From: Fallopia convolvulus
Taxonomy: Eukaryota; Streptophyta; Magnoliopsida; Caryophyllales; Polygonaceae
DNA: 64,000 bases
Direction: 5' to 3'
Assembly: GCA_964016875.1 (NCBI GenBank)
Contig: OZ024728.1
Location: 10,956,272-11,020,271, forward strand
Position 1 is the first letter of the stretch. Every line of letters starts with the position of its first letter. The translations under genes and the position numbers were made by a program. Of this stretch, positions 11,597 through 22,934 are shown piece after piece. Below the pieces are notes generated by a model, which saw nothing but the letters and a program-made list of their open reading frames with translations, had not been told where the DNA came from and ran no database searches.

Positions 11597-13330
11597 ATGG
11601 CCAAAATTGATGCCAAGGACATGGGTTTCGAATCCTCCCACATCCTTGAACCCCATGACTATCGCCCTTGCTCTCTCTCCTCGGATAAGGTGGAGAACAT
11701 AATCCGAACTCACGGTTTTCCGGCCAACACCAACTTTTACACCCCCACCCACGAAGCCGTGGACTGGGTTAAAGAGGGCTGGGTCTGCTTCTTGGAGTAT
11801 CCCTTCACTCTAGGGGCTCTTTTCCCTTTTCTCCCTTGATCCTGAATTTCTTGATGGCTCTCAAAGCTTCTCCGGCGCAACTAATGTCGTCGGTGTGGAA
11901 GATTTTATATCAGATAAGCGAAATCTGTTTGGGAGAGAAAATTTACTTCACCGTGCAGGATCTGCTTTGTGTTTACCGGGTTTGTCCCCTCAGGGCTGGG
12001 CGTTTTACCCTCCATGCGAGGGACGCCAAGAACCCTTTGATTCCGAAATCAAAGGTGAATGACAAGGATTGGGCCTCGCGTTTCTTTTTCGTGGAGAAGT
12101 CCACACTGGGTGCAATGTACCAAGCAGCTTTCTTTGACTCCTGGACTACTAAGAGTAAGTATCCCTAACCCTAATTTATGCACCCCTCTGTCGTTACTTG
12201 TCGTTTCTTATCGAATTTCCGGTTTGGATGATTTTGCATGCAATTCCGTCTAGCCAGGAGACTCACGTCCTGGAGTTAGTTGCGTGTAGGAAACTCTTAG
12301 CCCTTCTTGAAGCAAAGAGGACGTACCGGAGGTCCGCAGAGCAAATGCTCGAAGGTGAATCCAACAACAAGACGACGGTTGTCATTGAGGGTCAATCGGA
12401 TGGCGAAGATGACGCGAGATCAGGAAGCTCTGAGAAGACAATCGAGGATAGTGCTTCGGTGCTTGGGAAGCTTGCTAAGGCAACCACGAAGCCTATGAAG
12501 AACCTTGCCACTATGTTCCTTTTTCTTGCCCTTGAATGTTGCAACAACTTTACCTATCGGTTTTAACGTTTGTCTTCCTAGAAGCTTCTTCAACCTTGGG
12601 GAGGAGATTCTCTGCTACAGCTCTAATTCAGTGCAAACTGCGGTCGGGTGACAAGAAACCTCCTTTGGACCCCAAGGTAAAGATTGAGGCAGCGACAAAG
12701 GTGACCCCCGCCAAGAGACCACCGCCTGGTATTACAGAAGTCATCGACCTAGACGAGAAGGGTCCCTCGGATCTGTGGCAAAAGCTCCGTGGAGCTCATG
12801 GTTCAAAGAAGCCTTGCTTGGAAGTTCCCACTTCCACTTTGGTTAGGGATGCCGGTCTATCGGTTTGGAAGGTTCGTTTTCATCTAGTTATTCTTCTTCT
12901 CTTTTCTTTTTTTTATATCTCACCGCGGAGGATGTCATGTTCTGGTGTATAGGCCTTACAAAGCATTCCTTGGGTTGCTGATGCTGCTGACAAGGAAGAC
13001 CAGATTTTAAGAGAGCATCAGGGTAAGTGGGACGCCGAGAAGTCTGCTTTGGAGAGGGAAGTGGCCCTCGCGATCGAACGCCGGAAGCCGGATGCGAGCG
13101 AACTTGCGAAGCTCACTGAGGCGGTCGAGCGTCATTCCTCTCAAGCTACTTCGGATCGATCCAAGATTGCCGAGCTCGAGGTTACGAACAGAAAGATCCG
13201 TAAGGAAGCTGGCGAGATTGGAGCCTACTATTCAATGATGTCAAGCTGGCGAGTTTCCAGGCGGGTCACGAGTACCGCGTCAGAACATGCCCTCGGGAAG
13301 TTCGGTCGATTAAAGATGTCTTTAGTCTAG
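11597..13330 (+). pseudogene. Antisense extra ORF of the Tat element (Transposase_28-type)
   Basis: It runs opposite to the Tat pol, between pol and the 3' LTR, where Tat elements such as Grande carry antisense extra ORFs. The start MAKIDAKDMGFESSH leads into a segment resembling the 'putative gypsy-type transposon' domain (Pfam Transposase_28). A one-base frame change lies near 11830. Coding pieces are separated by plausible introns: donor GTAAGTAT near 12151, acceptor CTAG near 12253, acceptor CCTAG near 12580, donor after 12870 and acceptor TATAG near 12952. The C-terminus (about 12960-13330) is a charged coiled coil. A TATA-like CTTTAAAT lies near 11478. Function in the family is unknown. 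The frame change suggests decay. Confidence 0.6.
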
Positions 13331-13690
13331 GATTAGTTACCTCTACCGTTTGGACTTGTGTTCAATTGTACGATGTATGCTACATGATAACGAATAAAAT
13401 ATGTTTTGGACTTAATATTTCTACTCATGCAAAAAGGAAATAAATGTGATCAAGCAATAACGCACGCAAATGCCATTCATTCAACAAAATACCACAACAT
13501 AGAAGTCACACAATGAGGAACTTTCACACAAACAGGTTGACCACAATCGAACCACGAAAAAGATGAAGTTAGAGCAAAAGCGAAATAACAACTATGGATG
13601 GATGACCTCGAATGTCTTAAGTGTCTGGCGAGGAAACTTTCTATCAGAAGTACCAGAGAAGTTTTACGTTTCGATGAAGGAAGACTTCCG
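13331..13690. other. Tat non-coding region between pol end and antisense ORF
   Basis: The sequence between the converging ends of the antisense ORF and pol has no domain. AATAAA (13394-13399) about 65 bp after the antisense ORF stop could be its poly(A) signal. Confidence 0.4.
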
Positions 13691-15577
13691 TTAGAAGTGA
13701 TACTTCTTTAAGTATACCACATTCCAGCTTCTTGGGATGGCTTCTCCGTCTTTGGATTCCAACTGGTATGCGCCTTGTCTGATGATCCCGGTTATCTTGT
13801 AGGGTCATTCCCATGTCGGGGCTAGCTTACCCGATTTGGTTTCATGGGTATTTTGAAAGACTTTTCGTAGTACCCAATCACCGATTCGGAAGGCTCGGAT
13901 CCTGACGTTTCGGTTGTAGCTCCGGGTGACTTGTTGCTGGTGTCTAGCTAGGCGTAGTCTGGCTTGGTTACGAAGCTCACCAGAAGTATCCAAGTCAAAC
14001 GATAGCTCTAGATGATCCTGTTCCTCGTTCAAAAAGCTAGTGCGGGCAGTTGGGATGAGAATTTCAGCGGGGATGACCGCTTCACATCCGTTCGTTAATA
14101 AGAAAGGAGATTGACCGGTCGCTACTTTTGGCGTTGTTCGATCGGCCCAAAGGACGTAAGGGAGCTTGTCAGCCCAATTTCGCTTAGCCTTCGCAAGACG
14201 CTTCTTTAGATTGTTTATGATCACCTTGTTGCTAGCCTCGGCTTGCCCGTTTGACTGGGGATAGTGAGGTGTTGAGGTGACCAGACTGATTTTCCAGCGA
14301 CTGCAGAAGTCTCTGGGCCTCTGGCTTATGAATTTAGACCCATTGTCACATACAATCTTCGAGGGTACCCCGAAATGACAAAGAATGTTCCTGACGATGA
14401 AAGAAATCACTTGTTTATCCTTGATCTCTCGATAAGCTTCAGCTTCAACCCACTTAGAGAAGTAATCAGTCATTGCGAGGAAGAATACTATCTGTCCAGA
14501 CAAAGGGGGTAACTTCCCGACTATGTCCATCCCCCATCGCATAAAGGGCCATGGCGTGAGTGTGGGGTAGAGTGGCTCAGGAGGTTGGTGAGTGGTTGGC
14601 GCATGCCTCTGGCAGGCATCACATTTACGGCAGAAATCTACAGCATCTTTTCTCATAGTGGGCCAATACCAACCCTGCCGAAGGGCTTTATTGGACAAAC
14701 TTCTCCCTCTTGTATGGTTCCCACAGTCTCCCTCATGAAGTTTTTCAAGAAGTCTCTAAACACCTTCCTTGGCTAGGCAACGCTGTAGTGTACCCACTGC
14801 CGATCGGTGAAATAGTTTCCCGTTCTCTACAGTAAACTTTATAGCCTTCATCTTCAGCAACTTAGCTTCGGTTTTATCTTCCGGAAGTTTCCCCTCGGTT
14901 AGCCAATCCAGGTATGGCTATGTCCAAGGTGCTTCATTGGCCTTTGAGGGATCGAAGGGATTTCTCTCATGACTCGAGCTACTCAGAGGCAGATCTGGGT
15001 CGGGATCGTTCCGGTAACTCCTGGCGTCGACGTCGTCGCTGCTCATGAAGACGTCGATGTGGGGTGTAGTTTTGAGAAGATAGACGTCTTCGATCATGCT
15101 ATCAGACTTCTTGATATTGTCGGCATAAGATCTTATAATGGCAGGAACCATAATGTGAATCATCGGGATTATAGTATATGCCTTAGGATCAATGGCCGAC
15201 CCTAGACGGGCGAGAGAGTCTGCCTGAGTGTTTTGCTCTCTTGGGATCTGTGCAAAGGATATCTTCTCAAACCGATGAATTAGATTTTTTACCACACCTA
15301 GATAGGCTATCATCCTTTCATCCCTGGCTTCATATAGCCCCAGAAGCTGGTTGACTATCAGCCATGAGTCACAGTTGACTTCTATCTGTTGTATGCCCAG
15401 GTCTTTGGCAAGAATCAGACCGAAAATATGAGCCTCATACTCAACTTCATTGTTCATAGCCTCGAACGTGCATCTCACGGATTGTGCCACCCTATCCCCC
15501 TGTGTTGATTTTAGGACTACTCCTATCCTTGTTCCTCCAGCGTTAGAGGCGCCGTCTGTGTGAAGCGTCCCATTACT
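13691..15577 (-). pseudogene. Tat pol C-terminal half: second RNase H and integrase
   Basis: From the right, an RNase H with HTDGASN, EVEYEAHIFGL and NCDSWLIVNQ gives the D-E-D pattern of the extra RNase H of Tat elements. A linker follows, then the integrase: HHCC zinc motif (LHEGDCGNH and CRKCDACQ) and the DDE core with Asp in MDIVGKLPP, Asp in CDNGSKF and Glu in SNGQAEAS. The end ...VVYLKKYHF stops at 13691. Stops inside the linker (about 14775 and 14919) and after TWE (about 13800) make it inactive. The RNase H start abuts the Athila junction, so the first RNase H is deleted. Confidence 0.9.
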
Positions 15578-16630
15578 CATCCTTCCATTCGAGTTTTTCA
15601 GAGATTCATAGCTTGTACTCTTAATGGGCAGGGTGAGGGTGGAAACAACTGCCCCAAGAAAGATGTTGTTGTGTTGGGCGCCTGCTTAAAAAGGAAGAAG
15701 CTGAATTTGGGTGCTATGTTGATGCACCATCTGGCTCATGTTGGAAACAAGGGAGGAGGAGCCATTTGTATTGGTGGGATTGTGACCCATCTAGCCAAGC
15801 ACTTCAGAGTTGATCTCTATAGGCGACATGTTGACATTCTGCCCTTGGCTATAGATTTCACCATGCTTAAAAAGATGGGTGCCCTTTACAAGTACAGGAA
15901 ATCTTACTTCTGGGCTGTTGGAGATTCAAAGAGAGTGATGAAGCTCCTTGATGGAGCTAGAGTGAGGATTGGGAACAGCCCGGCCAACTGGTTTATTGGA
16001 GTCCGGGATGATGATCTAGAGCTGAATGATGTCAAGGGCCCGGCTAGGGGTAAGAAGAAGTCTCCAATTATTATTGAGGAAGAGTCTGATGAAGAAGAGA
16101 TGTATGACGATGACTTTGTTATGGATGGAGGGGAAGGAGAGTCTGATGAAGATGAAGAATCTGAGGAGGAGTATGAGTCTGAGGAGGAAGAAGATCAGCA
16201 GCAACAGTTTGATCCTTCTTTGCCTTCTGGAAGTGGTCCCCACTTTTTTGATACTCAGTATAGTCAGATGATGGATATGATGAGACAGATGCAGCTGGAC
16301 AACACACAACGTTATAATGATATGACGTCTCACATTGATCAGAGCTATCAGAACATGAAGGGTTATGTGGATGAGAGATTCACTTCTTACCAGACTCATC
16401 AAGATCAGCAGTTTGCTGCATACCAGGCCCGCCAAGATGAGCAATTCAGACTGCTCAATGCTAGACTAGGTGGATGGAGTTCCGCGAGCTATCCACCTCA
16501 CCAGTCTTACCCTCTGTATGCTTTCCCCGATCCGCCTTATCCTCAATATCCGTCATACATGCCACCTCCTACAGAGTATCCGCCGCCGCCACCACAGGAT
16601 TTTCCGCCCTACTACCCGCCAAACAACTAG
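15578..16630 (+). pseudogene. Athila ORF-1 / env-like protein, C-terminal half
   Basis: The frame opens directly at the Tat junction (HPSIRVFQRFIAC) and matches the middle of the Athila ORF-1 family (Pfam ATHILA), including KRKKLNLGAMLMHHLA and GAICIGGIVTHLAKHF. It continues with an acidic stretch (about residues 165-215), a Gln/Met-rich helical region predicted to coil, and a Pro/Tyr-rich tail ending YYPPNN. The upstream half is missing here; a matching N-terminal half occurs at 22935-23442. No clear transmembrane segment is visible in this half. Its role is unknown; some authors call it env-like because it follows pol. Confidence 0.75.
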
Positions 16631-16667
16631 AGTTTTGTGAGTTTTCTCTTTTCCTTTACTTTTTACT

Positions 16668-16710
16668 ATACTTTGAGGACAAAGTATGTTTTAAGCATGG
16701 GGGAAGGGAA
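16668..16710 (+). promoter_or_regulatory. Hairpin and purine tract after ORF-1, family A
   Basis: ATACTTTG-AGGA-CAAAGTAT (16668-16687) is a perfect 8-bp stem with an AGGA loop. Five bases later comes AAGCATGG and then a purine run GGGGGAAGGGAA. It starts 38 nt after the ORF-1 stop. The same arrangement with a different stem sits at 30128 and 42837, and a related one abuts the 3' LTR of each family. It may be an internal polypurine tract or an RNA signal. Confidence 0.7.
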
Positions 16711-18077
16711 CACTTGTTTTTGCATTGCATATAGTTGCATTAGTTTAGGTCATATTTAACTTTTTGCATGCATTGATTAAAATTCTTGAAAAGTGAAAAA
16801 AATCAGAAAATTTGAAAAAATACAAAAAAAAATATTGCATTTAGGTTCATATTTTCCCATTATTTGAATCCTCTTGTTTCTCTAAGTTGAGTATGAATTC
16901 TAACCCATGATAATATGATATAATCATGATCATTGATTGATTACCTTGATTATAGGACTGAGCATGTATTTAGCTTGAGTATTTGATTCATTCTGAAGTT
17001 CTAGACAAAATTTGCCTTGTGAGATATTTTTGGCCTTTCATGATTATATTTGTTCTTTAAATTTCTTGAGTGCATCTCTTTGATTGCTTAAACTCTAGAA
17101 CTTGCATTTAGATTCTTTTTTTAGGCCACATTATATGATTTGAATGCATAATGTAAAAGTGATTGAGGCAAATTTTCTTTAGCTCATTTATATCCTTATC
17201 TACCCTACATTATACCTTTGTTTTGTAGCCCCATTGTCTTTGAGCCTTAGCCTTGTTTATTAGCTCCACAAAAATTGCTCCTATTCGAATAAGCTTGACC
17301 CTTATCCGGGAATTAGGATTTGACTAGGGGAATTTTGTGGGTCATTTGTTGTACTTTGGGGTTTGTGAGGAAGTATGAAAAGGTGTAAATGAGGAGAGTG
17401 TTGAAAAGTGTTAAAAAAGTTAAGAATGTTGGGAATGTTATTGAAAATTCTCCGAGGTAATTTTGGTATAAATGGCTAATTGAGATGAGCTTTATGTATA
17501 AATTGCAAAAGTTGTTCTTGTGAGAGAAGAATGAATCTCAATTGGGTTTGTCGAAAGAAAAACAAAAGATGAGCAAAAGAAAGAAAGAAGTATTGAAAGC
17601 AAATAATGGAAGAAAGGGAAGAACAAGTTGGGAAGTTGTTTTGAGAGTGAGTGGTAATGTAATTTGGGTTTTAGTTGATTCTAGTTCCCGGATTTAGCAC
17701 CACATGGCAATATAATGATCCCCACCTACTTGTCTATACCTTGACCTCATTACAACCTTGAAAAAGACCTCATGATTTACGTTTTGCATTTGAGCATTCG
17801 TGGTGGAGATTTAGTACACTAATGCAAGCATATGGTATTTGGCATTCAAAGATGATTTTGGAGTGAAAACACTTACCCTTTTAAACACTTGAGAGTTTGA
17901 GTGCAAACACAATACCCTTGGTGAGGTCTAGAATGAATGAATGGTCTTTACTTTCCGCTTATATATGATAATGCATGTTAGGAAGTCTTGGTCGGGTTTT
18001 TAATTATATGTGAAATGCTTGTTTGACTTGAGATGGATGTATGATTGCATTTCTATGGTGTGATTTGGATTTATATC
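16711..18077 (+). other. Athila A 3' untranslated region
   Basis: No coding frame. Several short blocks are shared with the matching regions of families B and C: the GCTTGACCC-TTATCCGGG-ATTAGGA phrase near 17285-17310, and the TCATTACAACC phrase near 17748. The right-hand copy starts again at 23442, equivalent to about 17497. Conservation between families in a non-coding stretch suggests an RNA-level role. Confidence 0.6.
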
Positions 18078-18115
18078 TTGCTTGAGGACAAACAAGGGTT
18101 AAGCATGGCGGAATT
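18078..18115 (+). promoter_or_regulatory. Hairpin and polypurine tract next to LTR, family A
   Basis: TTGCTTG-AGGA-CAAACAA (18078-18095) forms a 7-bp stem with one mismatch and an AGGA loop. Five bases later AAGCATGGCGGAA leads into the LTR at 18116. The position is that of the plus-strand primer (polypurine tract). The right-hand copy of the element has lost this block. Confidence 0.7.
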
Positions 18116-19482
18116 TGATAGCTTGCATATAGGAGTAGTTTAGATGCATGTTTTATATATGTATTAGCTAGTTTTAGGTTGGTTTTTATGTTTTTGTGTT
18201 GTTGGGTAGTTTGCGCTTGTTTGCTCGGTTTTGCAGGTTTTTAGGTTCAAGAGCAACAACGGGGCGAGGTTTGGATTGACCATGGCGGTGGTGGACGAGT
18301 TAACGGAAGCTCGGAGGTGGTATAAATGAAGATTGAAGAAGAAGAAGAGCCAAGACAAGAAGAACCGAATGCTCGGGATCAACCCGAGCAATTCAGCCCG
18401 CGCAATTCAAACTGAGGAGCAATTACGCGGGATGACACAAAGCGCGGCCGCGCAATGGGTGAAGCCGCGCAATCGGCTGTTTCTACGCGGAGATGTCTTG
18501 GGCCGAAAGTTTTGGGCCAAGCTTGGTTTTTGGACTTATATCTTGTCCGAATGTATGTTTAAGATATAATTCTTTAGGGTTATTTTGAGAGACATATATA
18601 TATATCTTATGTTAGTTTATTTTCCCATAACTTTTATCAAACTTTTGGAGGCTAGGGTTTTTCTCTCAAGAGAGCAACTTTGAAACTCTTGTAAGTTTGT
18701 TTTCAATTTATTTATGCATTGCTAATTTCTTTTTTGTTTGGCTAGTTATTGAAATCACGATTTGCATATTGCTGTGAGATTTGATTGATTCTCAACAAAC
18801 TTGAATAGAATTTGTTCCCTGTGCTTAAGTTAATCTAAACGAGGATTTTATTAGATTAGCTACCTAATTGAATTTCTAGTTATAACTGAATCTGATTAAC
18901 TACCGGTCGGAGTTAATTTGATCAAGAGTATACTTTAATCTATTTAGTACCTGTTGGACTAGTTGGTTGAAGAAGGGAATAAATTCACAAGTCACTTAGA
19001 TGTCTGCTTGCTCTAAGTGTTTGTTTCTATTGATAACTTGAATCGTTATGCTGTTGTTTAATTGAATCTAGAAGGTCTTCTAGGTTGTTAGATAATTAGG
19101 GTTGTTAGACTGGTAGTTCTATCAACTAAATCTGAAGTTTGGGTCTTAATCCGTTGTAGGGTCATTATCCACAATAGATTATTCAAGTGAGAAGAGAATC
19201 AAGAGAATCAATGATCAACAAAGCAATATCATGATGGATTTAACTAGTTGAACACGCTTGTTCTTCATATATTCAAATCATCTTTTGCATTTAGACTTAC
19301 TTTTATTCTTGCATAGTAGTTTAGAATTTAAAATTAAAAACCCCCCTTTGGTTACTTGGCATACAAGTACTAACACAGATACACGAGTCCTTGTGGGATC
19401 GACCCTTACTTGCCGCTCTACTGAGTTGGTAAAGATAAGATTTCTTTGATAGGTATTAACGACCACTGAAAATGCCTCATCA
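18116..19482 (+). repeat. Athila A LTR, shared by two copies (1367 bp)
   Basis: It starts TGATAGCTTGC and ends CCTCATCA, giving TGAT/ATCA inverted ends, with a polypurine tract before and a primer-binding site after. So it serves as 3' LTR of the left copy and 5' LTR of the right copy. Between 18371 and 18490 it holds the family's CpG-rich palindromes, including GCTCGGG-ATCAA-CCCGAGC and GCGCGGCCGCGC. The sequence is closely repeated at 24011-25311. Short frames within it are not genes. Confidence 0.85.
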
Positions 19483-19486
19483 AATT

Positions 19487-19504
19487 TGGTGTCGTTGCCG
19501 GGGA
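19487..19504 (+). other. Primer-binding site, Athila A
   Basis: TGGTGTCGTTGCCGGGGA differs at one base from TGGCGTCGTTGCCGGGGA, the Athila-type primer-binding site, usually ascribed to tRNA-Asp. It begins 4 nt after the LTR end. Confidence 0.75.
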
Positions 19505-19559
19505 CTCGTCGCTATTTGTGTTCATTACTTTTGTTTTGTTTTGGGTGTGAACCTATTAT

Positions 19560-21252
19560 ATGGTTCATACCCGTGCTACTACCTCATCTCCATTGCTCTT
19601 TGATCCAAATATTGACAGGACAATCTTCAAGCTAAGGAAGGATATCCGGGATCACTTACAGGCTCTACCGTTCTTTCTTGAGGAATTTGAATCTAAATCA
19701 GGGGCTGAATAAGAGACTGCTGAATTTGAGGAGATGGCTGACCGAACGTTGAGACAGTTAACTGCACCAAATTTGACACAACAACCGTTGGCGGTGCAAT
19801 TTCCTGGTCTGCTGAAGGAGTCAAGTTTGAGCTGAAATCTGGGTTGATTCACCTTTTGCCTTCATTCCATGGGCTTAGTGGTGAAGACCCCAACAAGCAT
19901 CTTTTTGAATTTCATGTTGTGTGCTCAAGCATGAAACCTGCTGATGTGACTCACGACCAGATCGCGCTGAGAGCCTTTCCTTTCTCTCTCAAGGATCAGG
20001 CTAAAGACTGGTTTTATTACTTGGCTTCGGGAAGTATCGATACATGGGCTAAGATGAAGCAAGTTTTTCTAGAGAAGTACTTCCTTGCTACAAGGCTCAA
20101 TGATCTGAAGAAAAGAATTAGCAATATTGAACAAGAAGCAAATGAGTCCTTGTATGAATATTACGAGAGGTTCAAGAGGTTGTTAGCCAGTTGTCCTTTC
20201 CATTGCTACACTGATCAAGATCTGATTTTATATCTTTTTAATGGCCTCTTGGATGATGAGAGAAGAATGGTGAATGCAGCGTGCCAAGGCAATATCCTCA
20301 ACAAGACTCATGTTGCTGCATTTGAACTATTCACACAACTATCTGAGGGCACAAGACAGTTCAGGAAGGAAACTGGTTCCAAGGCTGCCAATGCTGTAGT
20401 TGCTAATTCCTTATTACATGAAGAAGTTTCTGAGCTGAAGACCATGACGAAACAATTTCTACAACAAGGTGGGAGAAAACAAGTGAAAGCTTGTGGAATT
20501 TACTCTAATAATATGCATTCTACTGATTCATGCCCCACACTCTAGGAGCCACAAGCTGAAGTTAACATGGTGGGCAATTATGGTCAACAAAGGCCTAGGT
20601 ATGATCCCTACTCCAACACTTACAATCCGGGGTGAAGGGATCATCCTAACTTGAGGTATGGCAATTCTAGCAATCAACAATTTAACCATCAAGGTGGCCA
20701 AGCTCAGTACAGACCGCCTTTCCAGCCTCAAGATCAAGGAGTGAATCAGAATGCTATGTCCACTGAAGAGATGATCAGAAATTTGACTCAGATTGTTTCT
20801 ACAATACATGGTTCGCTAAATCAGCTTCAACAAGAGACCAAGTCTAGTATTAAGAACTTGGAGAGCCAAGTTAGTCAGATTGCTGATGCGGTAAGCAAGT
20901 TAGAGGCTAGAGAATCCAGCAAATTGCCATCACAGACAGAGCTCAATCCGAGGGTGAATGTGAGTTTTATCTCTATTTATGATGGCTCTAAGGCGGGACA
21001 AGTGAATCAAATGAGCAAAGCTGACGAAATAGAAGAACAAAGCGAAACCAGATTGCTCGGCTTGCCTGCTAAAAGCGCGACCGAGAAATCTGCATCCCTC
21101 GCAACGCCCTCTCAGTCAGGATTGCGCGGGGTGGGTGTTAAATGCGCGGCCGCGCAATTGGAGGCAAAACCACGTAATCTGGACGATTGCAAAGATTCTT
21201 CTGAAACGCCTCTGAAAGCTTATGTACCGTTCCACCCTTTCCTGAAGCGTTA
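19560..21252 (+). pseudogene. Athila A gag, with stops
   Basis: Start codon at 19560 (MVHTRATTSS). After stops near 19710 and 19833 the frame continues as GLIHLLPSFHGLSGEDPNKH, FPFSLKDQAKDWFYYLASG and YEYYERFKRLLASCPFH, the Athila capsid core. A zinc-knuckle relic follows (CGIYSNNMHSTDSC, one Cys replaced by Tyr). After a stop at 20543 and another near 20634 comes a Gln-rich and coiled segment, then a C-terminal linker with the family palindromes in frame (…KCAAAQLEAK). The stops mean it cannot make a full Gag. Confidence 0.85.
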
Positions 21253-21327
21253 AAAGAAACCCGGAAATTGAAAAGTGACAAGGAGATGTTCGAGGTTTTC
21301 AGTTAATGCAGAGTAAATGTCCCGTTA

Positions 21328-21880
21328 TTGAAATTGATCAAGAGTGTACACCGGTATGCCAAGTTTTTAAAGGAGTTGTGCACTTTAAAAAGGGGACAGA
21401 AGGAGAAAAGTCAGAGGCAAGATAAAGAGAAAGAACATGTGTCAGTTGTGTTTCAAAAGCGTTTTCCTGAGAAGTGCAGTGACCCTGGCATGTTCACTAT
21501 TCCTTGTATAATCGGAAGCACCAAGGTGAATGAGGCTCTAATTGATTTAGGTGCATCTGTCAATGTTCTGTCTTCCTCCTTATATGAGAAACTCGGAATG
21601 GGACCGTTGAAAGAAACCTGAACTATAGTTGAGTTGGCTGATCATTCCACTGTAAGGCCCAAGGGAAAGATTGAAGATGTATGGGTTACGGTGGACTCCT
21701 TGAAATTTCCGGCTGATTTTCTGATATTAGACATGGGATCGGGAGCTGGAAAAACATCTATGTTGCTAGGACGGCCATTCTTGAAGACGGCTAATACGAG
21801 GATTGACATTCCACAAGGCATATTAAAGATGGGGTTCGATGGGAAGGAGATTGAATTCCATAGCTCATATCCTTCTTAAT
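21328..21880 (+). pseudogene. Athila A aspartic protease
   Basis: KRFPEKCSDPGMFTIPCIIG leads to the active site LIDLGASVNVLSSSLY. The D-L-G-A form is usual in Athila, where most retroviral proteases have D-T/S-G-A. After a stop at 21619 the frame resumes with LADHSTVRPKGKIEDV, MLLGRPFLKTANT and IDIPQGILKMGFDGKEI. No RT follows: after 21880 the sequence goes straight to the non-coding linker. Confidence 0.8.
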
Positions 21881-22934
21881 ATCCTTTTTACGTCAAGCTA
21901 ATGACGTTAAACAAGCGCTTCTTGGGAGGCAACCCAGGGTTTAGTTTAGTTTTGCTTTGACTTTTGTTTTTAGTTTCGAGTTTTTGCTTTTTGTTATTTC
22001 TAGTTGCTTAGTTTTAGTAAAAATAATCCTCAGACCTACAGATAACTTGGGCCCACGTCAGAAAGCATGCCTAAGTACCTTTTAAGTAGCTAAAAACTCG
22101 GATTGGGGGCTAATATTGTGTGGCCAAGCAATCGAGTCCCCAAACACGAGTGATCTTAAATTAAAGAAATTGCTCGGGTTGCCCAAAATACGCGACCGCA
22201 CAACTTAGCAGACATCCTGAGCAATTCCAACTGAGGGATGGTTACGCGGGGTAGCAAAATACGCAACCACGCAATTCAGGAGACATCCCGCGCAATCACG
22301 ATTGGGGCACACTTACGCGGCTTCGCACATTGCGCGGCCACGCTTTTTATGTGCATCCCGCGCTTTTGGCCGATTTCAGCGAGGAGTAAATTAAACCCCC
22401 GAGCCCCCTTCTTCCTCATTCATTCTTATTTCTGCCTCCTCCTACCCCTCTCTAACCCCCATTGAAGCTCAAGCTCCATTCAAGCTCCAGTGAAGCCCAT
22501 TCAAGCCGGATTTTCAACCACAATCAAGTAAGGAACTCAAAATCAAGCGGGATTCAAGTAAGATTTCTCAAAATCCCTCTTAAATTTCGGTTTTTAGGTG
22601 TTGAATCTAGATCTAGGTTTTGCATAAGAAAACTCGAAATTTCTCCCTTTAAGCTCGCATTTAGGCTTAGTTCTTTCACAAAAGTTCGTTTATTGCATGA
22701 TTCTAGCCTAGATTTGTGTTTTATTTGAGCTTTTCCTACAAATCCGAGATTGACCTAGAATTTTGATTAATTTTTTATTAAATTGCTCTAGGTAGTGGGG
22801 GAATAGAGTGATTGAGGGATTTACTTGCTTAATTTCTATATATATTGATGTGGTTGTCCTTGTCGGGACAACAAAATTGTGTTTGCTTGGTTTGTTTGTG
22901 GTGCTTGTGCAGGTATTTGTGAAATTTTGAAATT
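21881..22934 (+). other. Athila A linker between protease and ORF-1
   Basis: It opens with a conserved phrase ending TTGGGAGGCAACCC (near 21924), also found in family B near 40149. A cluster of family palindromes follows at 22165-22375 (repeated CGCGG and GCGCGGCC cores between CAATT words). The 22376-22930 part is an ordinary leader with splice-like and pyrimidine-rich stretches before the ORF-1 start. No polymerase sequence is present. Confidence 0.6.

Noticed and set aside
11387..13330. A separate host gene with introns
   Set aside because: Its position and orientation relative to Tat pol and LTR match the antisense extra ORF of Tat elements, and the protein resembles Transposase_28.
18164..18569. 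Lys-rich frames repeated at 18.3 and 24.2 kb
   Set aside because: They lie in the Athila A LTRs and are repeated because the LTRs are, not because of a gene.
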